Positions 35,923 to 47,167 are shown, counted from the stretch's first letter. The stretch: 64,000 nt of DNA from Parelaphostrongylus tenuis (GCA_019055375.1 JAHQIW010004272.1:186001-250000); one strand, 5' to 3'. The notes: generated by a model not told the origin, from the letters alone. Numbers and translations are program-made.

Positions 35923-37101
35923 CTGATAGTTGTAGAATGTTGGCATGAAGATACACAAATGAAAGATGCCCAAATCATGCAATTTAGTTACCTTTGGTTG
36001 ATAAAATTGATGCTTATTACTCTAGTGGCGTAACTTATGGAACAGCCCAATAATTTTGCCCTCATAGCGCAGTGCCTGGAAAGCCGTCCAAAGGACACTG
36101 AATTGGTGTCAGTGCTTCAATCGTGCGTCCTGAACTCGTCGAGTTGTTCATCCCTCAGAGGAAGTTTTTCAATAAACTTGTCTGGTAGGATAGCAACACT
36201 TACTAGATACGGCGGTAGCCCAACTCAATTCAGCTTACTGACCGAAAGTAAATCGCCAAGCTTGAGAAATCTAAAATTCAATATATCTCATTCCATTGTT
36301 CGTTCGAGTGAGTTTGGACCACGCAGTAAGCAGGTTTTTTCTATATTCTTCCTCGTTTTTCTACACCATACTAGTGGCTACCAAAAATGCGGTCCTGTTC
36401 CATAGTTATTCTTTTATTCACAAGTTACGGAATTAAAGCCAGTAATATCAAATATTAGAAACCCCATTCAAAATCATTGTTTCGCTTGATAATGATTAAA
36501 ATGGAACGAACGCTGACTACTGGGCGCCCTGAAAGCTTCTCAAAAAACTTTCAATATTTTTCGATGCAAATTTCATTTGATCTGATATCAAACTGAGGCA
36601 CATCAAATCTAGCAACAAAACTGCTTCGGCTCTCATACAAACGTGTTATTATACAATTCAAAAAATCGTTTTTTGTCAAAAAATGCATACGTTCTTAACT
36701 CTAACAATGGCTAGAACCAGTAATTATTGAGGAACCGAAATCATCTACCTGTCAAGTACTAGCTCCGTTTTTTATATCATCACAGTCACAACCTTCTATG
36801 AATCTTATTTATCATGAGTAGTAATTCAGCCCTCCCACCTTCATCATAAGCCACGATTATTCGTGTCGAGTGTCCACAGCACTTGTTGTAGCGCTGATGG
36901 TCCTTGTGACTGCTATGTCAAAACAAATCGAGCAAGGTGGATCACCAAATTAATGAAATAACGTCTTCAGTGTTGTCTTTTTATACAGAGTCCAGCGACT
37001 TTGAAGAGACCTAGTATCGTGACAGTATCTTTCAATGAATTTTTAGACCTTGCTCAAAAATCCAGTATAGTCTGACAGAATGTTTCAGGCCTATCGCGAG
37101 A
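35923..37101. other. Non-coding stretch with a long interrupted open frame
   Basis: On the plus strand the frame open at 35701-36030 continues after one TAA as another frame to 36405. No homology or splice signals were recognised. The rest is AT-rich and featureless. Confidence 0.3.
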
Positions 37102-37119
37102 TCTGGTATAGCACCTCTA

Positions 37120-37166
37120 GTGCTGAACATGCGTTTCACTTTTATCACAAGCCTCATCAGTAGCAC
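37120..37166 (-). ncRNA. Hammerhead ribozyme motif, left arm of foldback 3
   Basis: On the minus strand: GTGCTA (37166-37161), CTGATGA intact (37160-37154), a short stem II with CTT/AAG pairing, GAAA intact (37137-37134), stem III close to the palindrome ACGCATGT, and triplet GTT with cleavage predicted after 37126. Stem I GTGCTA/CAGCAC pairs at five of six positions. All core bases are present. Confidence 0.65.
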
Positions 37167-37506
37167 GTGCTAGTCGGTTCACTCCTACTATTATAGACGA
37201 TGTCGAAGAAGGATCACTCCACGTTTAGCGAAATGATTATCTGACGTTGCGCTCTTTCAGAGTGATCAATTCTCCACTGCATGGCGCACGGCTTCTTCTA
37301 GGACCACCGGTGCCACACCACACCATTAAAGGTTTAAAAACATTCTATCACGCTATATTGAAATCTAAGGCGACGTTTCAAAAAAGTCGATTGAACAGCA
37401 TTTTTGCATATCCCCATAACAGCCCCACGCCATGCAGCCGGCAATCAATCACTCTGAAAGGACGCTACTCGATTCTTTATAGTAGTGATTGTGAGCCTAA
37501 TGACAT

Positions 37507-37553
37507 GTGCTACTGATGAGAATTCTGAGAGAGCCGAAACGCGCGTCTAGCAC
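37507..37553 (+). ncRNA. Hammerhead ribozyme motif, right arm of foldback 3
   Basis: Stem I GTGCTA (37507-37512) pairs perfectly with TAGCAC (37548-37553). CTGATGA is at 37513-37519 and GAAA at 37536-37539. Stem III is the perfect palindrome ACGCGCGT with no loop, ending in GTC, so cleavage is predicted after 37547. Stem II has mismatches near its base but can form a TTCT/AGAG-type helix. A zero-loop stem III suggests activity as a dimer, as proposed for other minimal hammerheads. Confidence 0.75.
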
Positions 37554-37904
37554 TAGAAGTGCCTTATGCGCCCTCATGAAAAGCTCAGAGCATCTATTAA
37601 ACCTGGCATCATTCGGCAGCCTTTCGGGATATAGAACAGTCCTTGGACGATCGTCAACCGATACCATCAAAGAAGAAAGGAAATCAAGGCTTGCTTCAGT
37701 ACAGGCCACGTTATACTAAAGTGACATGTGCAGTGTGACTGTAATCGGAGCAGCAAATATTATCGCTTAACAGTCCCCCATGGACCGTGTGGTGAACTGG
37801 TGAATAATGTTAGGACACTACAGAATGGCTGGAAGGTCTCCTACACAGCACGAGAAAAGTTCTGATAATTTTGTATCTTGCTTATTTTAGTGCACAACAC
37901 TCTG

Positions 37905-38118
37905 TTTTAGGTGAAAACTTTACTTGACATAGAGTGTAAACGTTCGTCTTCGATAACTCACTGTAAGGGAGTAGAGCTCCCAAGAGAACTGACTATGAAA
38001 ACATCGAAAGACGACGGGTTCTGGCCGACTGACGAGTCTGTAAGGACGAAACACGTGTATGGGCTCTACATGAGCCTTACTAGACCACATGACAAGCTGG
38101 CTCAAATAATAATGAAAG
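37905..38118 (+). mobile_element. Right half of a foldback 2-type element
   Basis: It aligns with 26300-26465: ACTTGAC near its start, GTAAAC/GTAAAT, a GGGAG..CTCCCAAGAG / GGGG..CCCCAGAGAG hairpin-like block, the ribozyme, and the end ACCACATGACA, then CTGGCTCAAATAATAAT. The left arm is missing. It contains the best-preserved hammerhead of the window (38023-38065). Confidence 0.7.
38023..38065 (+). ncRNA. Hammerhead ribozyme, intact core
   Basis: CTGACGA (38029-38035), stem II GTCT/GGAC closed by the GNRA-type loop GTAA, and GAAA (38048-38051) are all present. Stem III is the palindrome ACACGTGT ending in GTA, with cleavage predicted after 38059. Stem I GGCCGA/TGGGCT pairs at five of six positions, with one G-G mismatch. 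Every conserved catalytic-core base is present. Activity would need a dimer or an extended stem III, since stem III has no loop. Confidence 0.8.
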
Positions 38119-38296
38119 GAGCTAATTTAGCATTGATATAATGCCTGTTTCATTGATTTTAATAGTTTCGTTGAGTTTTTGTTTGATTTTGGCTCAGAAT
38201 CTGTTTTATTCATTTATCTATTTTCAGTTGTGCTTAACTTATAATCTGTAAGAATGAACTTGTTGCAGCAGTTGAGTTGCAAAAGACGAGAATGAA

Positions 38297-39250
38297 AATT
38301 GACCGACATTATTAAGGTAATTGGTTCCAAACCAACAAGCGGAGCAATGAAACAGCCTTTGAAGACTGCAGGGATTGAAGAATATCCCCAAAGATGCCGT
38401 CCAGCCACCTCATCTACTCCGGAAAACAGTCGGAAGATCCGCTGTCAAGTTCAGCGAAATGCGGAGCGTTACATGCACAAAATGACAAAAAAATTAGGTA
38501 TCAACGATTGGAGCGTCCGAAATATTGTCAAAAATAAGCCGAAGCTAAGCAACTACAAGACCTCTCGTTTTCACTTTATGAATTTAAAGATGAAAGAAAA
38601 ACGGTATGCAAAGATAGCCGAATGATTCGTTTGGTGGCTGGTGCTCGTTTGTCGAAGGCGCTTTTACGGATGTAAAGATAATCATTGTTGAATCACTCCA
38701 CATTCGCCAAAATTGGCGTCAACTTTTTAGGAGGAAGGGTCAGCAGAAGTTCAAAGTAGTAAAAATCATGGGCCGCACCATTTATCTGCTTCTCTGATGA
38801 TCTAAGCAGGCATTTCCGCTCCGCAAAGGCGCCATTAGTGTTCGTCAGTGGAAACGTCAATGTCAACGCTGCCAGCTATCAGCAGCAAATTTTACGGGGC
38901 CTATTGAAGCCTTGAGCTACTTAAGACCTTGACGCCGGCGGAATTGCTCTTTAGTAGGACTAGACTTCTGCGCATTCGGCCCGCTCAACGATTGCCATCT
39001 GTCAAGATTTGTTTACAGGCTGTTGGGGCAAGGCCATTTAGCCGTCAAAATCTCCAACCCAGTGGAATACTCTGTGTGGTACGTACTGGAGGAAGAAAGT
39101 CCGCATACTCGCAACATTAACGTAGACGTGTTGGAATTGTCTTTGACACGCGCTTGGTGCGAAATTACGGTGGAAACGTGTGCGAGCATCGTTGGAAATT
39201 TCCGCGACTCCATGAATGTATATAGGCCAAAGGAGGCAATTTTGAGAATT
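38297..39250 (+). pseudogene. Tc1/mariner-type transposase pseudogene
   Basis: The frame at 38299-38625 gives CRPATSS, then RNAERYMHKMTKKLGINDWS and VRNIVKN, the paired helix-turn-helix region. Frameshifts and stops follow. The frame at 39023-39240 restores NPVEYSVWYVLEEE and a C-terminal LTRAWCEITVETCASIVGNF, matching the final part of the DDE domain, where the motif is usually NPLDYSVW. The central catalytic part is scrambled and about 300 bp is not readable. Terminal inverted repeats were not found. Confidence 0.75.
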
Positions 39251-41029
39251 TGTTATGAATTTTTTGTTTTCGTTGTAGTTCTTGATCTAGTGAACCCAAT
39301 TCTTCAACTGAATAGATTTATTTGTTTACGCAGTATTTTTGTCATTGTCAAAAAATCTGAAGAAATTGTTGGAACTTCTCTCGCACCTTGTATTCAAAAA
39401 GGCAACGGCTGACAACTCGTAAGTCATTGATTGAAATGGATTGCCCTTGGAGGACTAGCTTGCATATTAGCGAAGAAGATTATTGTTATGGATTTTGGCT
39501 ACTAATTATCCACATCTCACATTCTAAATGGCACAAACCTCAGTCTGAACAACGAAATCATCTGCGTCACCCCTAATTGAAGAAGTAGAAACTTGAGCAA
39601 TAGCCAGTAACCTCCATTTGCCAGGTTAGGAGACAGAGTTGACCGCTAGATCCTCATCGTGTATTTTGTATGATACCTCTCCTCTTTGCTTTCGACAAGT
39701 ATATAGATTGCTTATTCTGAGTACGTTCTCAGCTCAGAAAGCCTTACCAGATAGTTTAGCTCAGGTTGCACATTGCATTTTCAAGGAGCACCTCGTAGTC
39801 ACGGATAAGAGGCCTATCTTTGAAGAAATGAAATACGCAATCCATTGTTATAGAAAAATGTCAAATAGAGTGATGTATTAGTATACCTACATTAGAAGAC
39901 TCCGTTTTTACGTCGTTATCGACTTTCAAAAAATCACGCCAATTTTCGGGAATCGCTCACTTCAAATCTCAATGATCTAAGTTCTTTAAAGGCAAAACAA
40001 ATAAGAAATGCAACCGTAATATGTGATTGTTTATGCTTTTGTTCGTTCTTGATACATTTTTTGTCCTTTTTCCTACTCCTGTTATTAATCTCACATTCTT
40101 TCCTCTATGATGATATCTTGAGAATCCGTGTCCTTTAGAAAATGTGATTAACAAAAACTTGCAACCATAGAGCTTAGGTTAGATTACGGCACAATCAGCT
40201 TCAAATTCACCGACTTGTAAGGATGGCGACCAATAAGTGTAATGCCGTGATTTGACTCCTTAAAGGAGCATTCAAATCTTTCGTGCCTACGAGTAAAGGA
40301 AATGATTCTAAACATGTCTGGATAGAGATTTCTGCGATTTACACTGTCTAAAAAATACTTATACTGCAGACCTGCGAGCGCTTATCACGGTCAGTACAGC
40401 ATTCCATACAGAATCAGCTTTACCGACAATCAACAACATTCACGAAGAAGATTAAAACTATTTATGCAGCAGCAGAATCCATCCATAAATTCAAATATAG
40501 CGATGAATGATAGATGCAGAGAAAAATAAGAAGAAAAGTATGGTCATATTAGCGTCTGCGTAATGAGAAACATGTGAAGTCGTGTAATGTAGAGTTCAAA
40601 ATGAGTATTCGCTAAACTGATATCTTAGCGGTGATTACAGTACCGTGTAATTCTAATGCATTCACAATTATCAGTGAATATCAAGTGAAGTCGCCCAATC
40701 CGCTATTCTGATGCGAACTATTCAGCTCAAAAACCTTAATCTAAGCACGGACCAAGCTTCATACATTCGGTAAATCTTCAGGTTTATCGACATCAACCAA
40801 AAAGTCTCCTTCTCTTACGAGAAAAGTATGGCGATAGGAAAATAAAACAGTCTTTGGAACGCTATCGACGAAAACAATGGTCTTTCGCCATGAAATGTGC
40901 TAAATTTACTGAGTTAAAAAGAAAGTTTTGGGGCACTCAAATAAGCTTGAGATAACTTCCATGCATATCATAGGAATATAGCAGTTTCTTACGTGCGGTT
41001 TTCCTCAAATATTGATCGTACCTATTTTC
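39251..41029. other. Non-coding stretch
   Basis: No gene or named repeat. A small hairpin ACTCCTTAAAGGAGCA lies near 40257-40270. Frames at 39388-39576 and 39639-39881 show no family motif. Confidence 0.35.
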
Positions 41030-41278
41030 AGTTTGTTACAAACCTCTGCTATGTCCAACAATATAATCGAAGTTTTTGTTTTATTGCGTCGTTATTGGAA
41101 AAAAGGTCTTCGACAGCTAGCTGCAGTAGATGAAATCAGCGAAGTTGAAGGGGAAAGCGAAAGAAGCAAATCTGTTGCAGTGCAGGACGCTGTTTTTAAT
41201 GCTCTAATGTCGGAGATCTTGACCTCCAAAACAGGACTCGTCCAGGACGTCCAGCAAAGCTAAACAACGACTATTTAA

Positions 41279-41465
41279 TATCTACTTCTTCTTCTCTTTT
41301 CTCTGCTTTGGTTGTAAAAGAGTTTGATTAAGTAAGTAAGTGCACTTCAATATGACTATTTCAGGCTCTGAACAGGCAAGATTGCCGAAACGTTAGCCAC
41401 TCATACAAACTCTGTTGTACCACTTTGTGCAAAATAAACGTGTAATAACAACCTTGTGTTTGCTG
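41279..41465 (+). mobile_element. Small ribozyme-bearing insertion inside the mariner relic
   Basis: The insertion interrupts the mariner reading frame between the two DNA-binding motifs. It contains the Penelope-type hammerhead at 41364-41398 and ends with AATAAACGTG and TAATAACAACC. Its ribozyme is close kin to that in foldback 1, but the rest is not palindromic. Confidence 0.55.
41364..41398 (+). ncRNA. Hammerhead-like motif of Penelope type
   Basis: Stem I GGCT/AGCC is perfect. CTGAACA stands where CTGANGA is expected (G8 changed to C). Stem II GGCAA/TTGCC is perfect around GA. GAAA is intact (41387-41390), stem III is ACGT, and the triplet is GTT. One core base is wrong, and structure is otherwise complete. 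Confidence 0.55.
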
Positions 41466-41620
41466 AACAAAAGATAGTCACGGAAGTTTTGATTGTTGCT
41501 TTGGAAGATAAACCGTCGTGAAGTGCTTGCGAATTGGCAACCAAACTTGATGTTTTTCATACAACTGTGTTAACTCATCTCCACCAGCTTAGCTTTGTTC
41601 ACAAGATGCCACGGCAATAG

Positions 41621-44600
41621 ATATCAATGTTTTTGTCTAAACGTCGTGAATAATTTATACAAGTGCCCTAGAACCTTTCCAACCCAATATGTAGCACTCT
41701 ACTTTGGCTATATAACATTTTAAGACAAGCGATTAAACTACAATTAGGAGCGAAGTCGGCAAGTGCGACACTATTTGGCCGAAATGCTATTGCTCATTTA
41801 ATAATGCTCTAGTTCATTTGATAATAGAATGGCTGACAGGAGAAGAGCACACTCATGAGCGATTACCTCAGATACTTCTTTTTGACGACAATGTTGTCAT
41901 GTTTAGAAAACGACAATTAGATCTTAAGTTACGCGTGGATATTCTACAGTATATCGAGAAGCCAGATTAATGTATGATTCATAAAAATATCTTATTATGG
42001 AAGTGTGCAATTACATTTGTGTTTCTGGGTGAGCATTCCGCATTTGTGCTTTTCATATTTCGTTATTGGCTGAACACATCTCTTCCATTGTTCCTTCTGA
42101 AGATCTGACATAACGCCGTATATTGTTCAGAAATTCGAGGAATGATATTAATTCTATCAAGGATGTGATGTACTATTTTATGTACGAATAAAACTACAGA
42201 GGTACAAAAATTATTTCGAGTAAAGCTTGATGACAAATGGAATATATCACTAAGAAGATCAACTATGAACTTTGTAATGCCTTTTTCCAAGTTTTCTCAA
42301 TCTATCCACTGTCATGGACGAGTGCGACCAGACCAAGATTACGAGAATTATAGAATGGATGTTCCAGTATATAGGTCTCAATTGATAAGCTTCTAGTCCA
42401 TTCAGACAAGTTGTCAAATTGACTAGATTATGCAGGCGTGAAAATTCGGACAGCAAGCTTTGATGATGGGTCTTAAGTCACGTACCAGATTCAAAAATTC
42501 ATGGTACAAAATCGATTCTAATCAACTGGATATTTTAGTCACTTCCAAGGTTTCATTAATAAGAATAGTCACACTGATTCTATGGGTTTAATGCTGATGG
42601 GTTTCTAGTGATACTTAAGAAAGGCTCTGGATAAAATTGCCATTTGACATCCTAATCTTTATGATATTTTCAAGCTTTACCCATAACATTTGTTCTTCTC
42701 ATAAGATATGCTCTTCATTATCTGCCTCCTACGATCTTTCCAACATCGTTTGTGTTATGATTCATGAAAAAGCAAAGAATGAAGCATCCGATTAATCAAT
42801 TCCTAAGGAATAAGCCATGCATTCGACTCTATTTCTGTCACCTTATAAGTGATTTAAGCCAGATTATCTTATAGTTGCTTGTGGTAGACGATTGATATGC
42901 TATTTAATTTTCCCAAACAAGCTTGCCATTTATCCACTACGAAGAGATGGAAAACTGGTGTATTCAGGGGATGACCAACGAGCATGTGTAACAGAGGATT
43001 GTCTTGGCTAGAAAAACAATATATTTTGTCCACCGCTGCATAAAAATCAAGTTGTCGCGAACTTTACAAGACGAAAACGATTATAAGAATTACGTGGTCG
43101 ACCAAAAAGCCTGAGAGTATTGAGCAGCGAAACGCGACTACAGCGTGAATCTATTCTATGCAAACAAGTCAAAATGTATGCTCAACTGAAAAAAGTGTGA
43201 GTACGAAAAAAATCATTTTCTCCAAAACTCAAAAGTCACCTTTGGAGCAAAATCGTGAGTAAGTCAAATTCAATTTGCAATTCTAGCAGAACTGGCTTCA
43301 TGCAAAAATTTCAGAAATTCACTGAGCACATTGCATGAATCAGTGTCAATACATAATCGAAATAGTGTTTACGAAAACCCCATGAGAATCAAAATCAAGC
43401 TAGGATCGACGACGTAGAAGATCACGGGCACCGCGCTAAAAGACATAGCTCTCGCTTACGACGCGCTCATATTATTAGAGTGCGATGTTGGTTTCCAACC
43501 GGCGCAACACGTTCCAGAAGAGAGCTTGCGTGGGATGGCATACAGTTTGTAGGATCTTCAGAATCGTCACCAATACAGATCTAGGCTCATATCATTGTAT
43601 AGGCATGAACAACAAATAGTTGGAGAATTACGTTCACCTCCTTTACTCCGAGCCTTCTTCAAACAGCAAAATTTAATGCTGAAATCGTGATTATCAGCTT
43701 TCGTATCTTTTTTGGGGTAAAATTTTCGCATCAAATAATAACTATCACACTTTACCTCGTCACTTTATTTGATCCGTACCGCCCTTTTAATGTGCCTAAC
43801 TACTCAAATTGTAGATAGTTCGGGAGGTTATTTTCACAATTGGAAAAGTGAAAATGTAGCGGATTGGCAGCAAGCTTTGCTACTGCTTTGCATATGTGAG
43901 TGGAAGCTCAAAGAACGATCTGTTACCACTACTCTTCTGCCAATTATAGGCGAATGTTTTGTCACTTAGCACACAAGAGGAGTTTAAGAAACATAGTGGG
44001 CTGCTGCATGAACGGTCTGAGTGCATGAAATTTATCTAAAGATAAGTGGATTATCAATCTTTAGCTTTCAAGTGGACCTACCGGAAAGCGCCTAGAAAGT
44101 AACGTGATACCGAAAGCCAAATAAGACAAATTGTTTCATTATCTTCCTTCTCGCCTATCACACACAAAGCATGCGCTCGAGAAAATCATCTTTCAAACAT
44201 CATTAAGTGCTTGTACGAAAGGAAACGTGAAGAGGAATTTCTAACCTTCGTCCGAAAACCGCCGTTTCTGGTGACCATGAGCGGTGGAAGATTTTTGGGT
44301 TGAATTTAGAGGAAAACACGCTTACAGACGATAAATTCAGCAAGACAAAATCAAGTATATCCTGTTCTTTATTTCCAACCAATTAAACACTAATTAAGCA
44401 AGACCAGGGGTTAATAAAAAGTCCAAAGAATACGCCAGGTGTATAGACCATCACAGGCATTGCGAAATACTAGATCTATGTATTACTTATGGCAATGTTT
44501 ATCTCGTTACCTAAGATATCTCCATGTTTAAGGAGAAACCGAGGACTGATTGCTCATAGATTACAATCTCATCTGGTTTGCTATCAGAAAATGCTTCCGC

Positions 44601-45607
44601 AATGTGGACGTGACTCAATTCACTGTTGCATTAATAAAACGAGTTTCAACTTTTAGTGGGCTGTTAGAGCTACGGCTATCAGAAACATTGCGTTTTTCAC
44701 TGGGGAATCCGCGAAAGGATTACGAACTCCATTGCCTAAATCGAATGTCGGATTAAGCGTTCGGAGAACATAACAAGAAGCTAATACACTTTCACACACA
44801 TCGGGCCTCCCTGATGTCGATCTTAGTCGCTAATTTTTCTTAGAAAGCAAAAAAAAAACATTAGCGCTGTCAGTGTGAGCTTCAGAAAATCGTATTTCAA
44901 AGTTGCATATAACCTATGCAAAATGTTAATAAAATGTCATCCAAAATCTAGGAAAAAAGGTTGGAAACTATTTGATGCGGAGTGTTTTGTAATGCTTGCC
45001 TTCCCATTGAAACATGGCAATCACACAAATGTAAAATCTTGTCTCTTAAAGACAGTGAATCGCCAGATATCATTATTTCAATATACACTGCGTTCCAATG
45101 GTTCTCTCAAAATAACTGGATGAATCATTGAAATACTGCGCGCCGTAAATCAAATTTCTATACCAATAAATGCACGTTACAGAAGTATTTAAAAATGCAT
45201 ATTTGAAAACGCTGGGAGAAAATCACCAACTTTCTCATTTCGTCAGCTGCCAAAGTTTAGACAGATACTTTACTGACTTTAATTAACGGCAAAATAGACT
45301 TTTGAGTGAAAACTGTTCATTTCAAAACATTGATAAACTGGCTCCAGATGAAACTGCAAAGGCACAGTAGGCAGCATTTGTAATTCATAGAAATAGTAAA
45401 TTTCCTATTATTACAGATTTATTACCTTTACTTTTGTTATAATTTGCTATGCCATTCCCTCATGATAGTTTGTCGCTTTGTGGAGCTAGGATGTGTCTGA
45501 ATATGAACTGATATAGCTTTATTGCTCATCGCGGTTTCTCGAGTAGAGGAGTTTGTTGGTTGAAAATCAAATTAGTCATCTAGGTATTCGTGTAGGTATT
45601 TGGTATT
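41621..45607. other. Non-coding stretch with scattered relics
   Basis: It holds a SINE-A body fragment near 42800-42850 (CCATGCATTCGACTC). A plus-strand frame with two stops between 42900 and 43200 (segments ending RGRPKSLRVLSSET and on) may be decayed coding sequence. A GC-rich patch at 43410-43560 has no family resemblance. No gene is called. Confidence 0.35.
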
Positions 45608-45868
45608 TCAACATCTTTTTTTGTAGGTAATTGTTGGACTATACGTGATTGGAAACTGAATTGATAGAGCCGTGGACCGATAATTTTTCCTCAACAGAAT
45701 AGGATTACGTTTTGGATCAATACCATGCAAAGCGTCTTCATTCATGTTATTTCCGTATGACGCGTTCATAACATAACTTGCTTTAGCGGATGAAGCTTCC
45801 AGAAATCTTTCGTTCTTTCTTTTTTTCTGCTTACGGTCCTCTAAGCTCTTCAATGCGTTTTTAATTCG
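45608..45868 (-). CDS. Minus-strand gene, last exon, unknown protein
   Basis: It follows a TTTGTTTAAG acceptor and stays open for 87 codons including the stop. It encodes a basic start (RIKNALKSLEDRKQKKRKNE) and an Asn/Ser/Tyr-rich end with a terminal KKRC. It joins in phase 0 to 45938-46231 across a 69-bp intron. The donor (TTG|GTGGCA) is weak, which lowers confidence. The hydrophilic, lysine-rich composition suggests a cytoplasmic tail or nuclear protein, but this is a guess. Confidence 0.45.
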   Translation of the reverse strand, partial: RIKNALKSLEDRKQKKRKNERFLEASSAKASYVMNASYGNNMNEDALHGIDPKRNPILLRKNYRSTALSIQFPITYSPTITYKKRC

Positions 45869-45937
45869 CTTAAACAAACAAACAAATGAGCATCATTTTG
45901 TTATGTCACTTCTTAAATTCTCCTAGAGGTTTGCCAC

Positions 45938-46231
45938 CAATGACGGAAAGTCGACGAAAAGTGACGGAGGTCGCTCAATTCTTGGTGTGACATTTGAGAT
46001 TGTTTGTTTTTCATTAGACATAATTTTCATAATCATGCCGAGATTAAATGATGGCTTTTGAAAAATCACAATCTTGAAAGTATTTGGATTTTTCAAATTG
46101 TTCAGCTCAGAAGAGGTTGTTATGAAATCGCGTATGTTCGACGTTCCAAAATCTTTGTCTTCGTCTTCCTCAGATCTGTATAGACTTTTGTCGATTTTCC
46201 ATTCATGACAACCTCGTGCAAGCTCGACAAT
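45938..46231 (-). CDS. Minus-strand gene, internal exon, unknown protein
   Basis: A 98-codon open segment between an ATATCTTTTTAG acceptor and the donor at 45937. It begins IVELARGCHEWKIDKSLYRS with an acidic run (EEDEDKD) after it. No family is recognised. Its downstream half repeats in the upstream intron: CATGCCGAG.TTAAATGATGG occurs at about 46034 and 46244, which suggests a local duplication of exon material. Possible upstream exons around 46500-46590 (KLFESRFIVEPDIPVEEALN) lack a usable donor. Confidence 0.45.
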
Positions 46232-47167
46232 CTAAAAAGATATTGATTATTCATGCCGAGGTTAAATGATGGTTGGTTTCAAAAAATCACTGGCATTTTT
46301 TTCGATAACCACAGGAGTTGAGAACGTTTACGTCCTATTGCTCCAAAGCCATGAATAGTCTATCACAATTTTCAATTTCATTATAGCCTCGATCCAAGTT
46401 TTAGACGGAAATTTCCGTTAGTATTGAGAAAAATTATCCTTTTACTCAAGCCAGAAAGTGGCAATACACAAACGAGTATCATAGCGTCCCGTTAGATCAA
46501 TATCCGTTCATTCAGGGCTTCCTCGACGGGTATGTCAGGCTCTACGATGAATCTAGACTCAAAAAGTTTTCTGAATGTGAAGAATAGAACAGATCACCAT
46601 AATCTGACAAATAAACCTGTCCATAATTATCTGTTTTCTCTAATTCTCTTCATCTCAATAAGCACGTTCATTATGAACTCCAATATGTTTGATTGGAAGA
46701 CTTAGACTTATTAAAAAAAAAAATTTATGTTCAACTGTTCAACTTCACTTCATTAAAGGGGACGACGTAAGTTCACAGAGTAATAATGCTGAAAAAGTGA
46801 TGCTATAATTACATACTTAACCAATCCTCTTTTTAGTATGAGATTCAAAATTATTAAGCTTATATTTCCAAGCTGTTCATGCAGATTACTCACATAGTTA
46901 CATTGAACGTTTGACGACAACTTCCTAGTTAACAAGTCAGATCAAAGTTTTCCTGCTGCGAACGAGTTGATTGGTCGCAACGGTCGTCATAAGAGCGCAA
47001 CTAGTATGACTAAGTATTGTCGAGCTTCGTAGTGTGAGAAAGCGATTTCGCTAATCGCCAACGTCAAAACAAACGCCACCACCACCGAAAGACTTTGTGG
47101 CGAATGTCGTCTTTGTCTTTTCCCACGCCTGATTACTGCGACAAATTCATCTCACCATGTTTTGCAG
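46232..47167. other. Probable intron or intergenic sequence
   Basis: It contains the second copy of the exon-derived repeat (46244-46288) and a short minus-strand open segment at 46510-46590 after a CACATTCAG acceptor. Otherwise AT-rich. Confidence 0.3.

Larger units (their letters stand above)
37102..37565. mobile_element. Palindromic foldback element 3 with two hammerhead ribozymes
   Basis: Inverted arms run from TATAGCACCTCTAGTGCT (left) and its mirror AGCACTAGAAGTGCCTTA (right) inward to CTTTCAGAGTGAT / ATCACTCTGAAAG near 37257 and 37450. Both arms contain a hammerhead motif facing outward: minus at 37120-37166 and plus at 37507-37553. There is no transposase frame. Weak arm similarity may continue outward on both sides, so the true ends are uncertain. 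Confidence 0.8.
41030..41620 (+). pseudogene. Mariner transposase N-terminal relic, split by an insertion
   Basis: The first part (from about 41050) reads MSNNIIEVFVLLRRYWKKGL and on to an ISEVEGE motif. After a frameshift it reads DLQNRTRPGRPAKLNNDYL up to about 41278, the GRP-type linker between the two helix-turn-helix motifs. The second part (41466-41615) reads EVLIVALEDKPS, then SACELATKLDVFHTTVLTHL and HQL, the second helix-turn-helix. Roughly 185 bp (41279-41465) of unrelated DNA separates them. The catalytic domain downstream is not clearly readable. Confidence 0.7.

Noticed and set aside
36037..36405. Named gene in the 122-codon plus frame
   Set aside because: No protein family resemblance and no splice sites. 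It is kept only as a note on an interrupted frame.
43105..43145. Hammerhead-like CCTGAGAG...GAAACGCGAC
   Set aside because: The first core box does not fit CTGANGA, and stems I and III do not pair.
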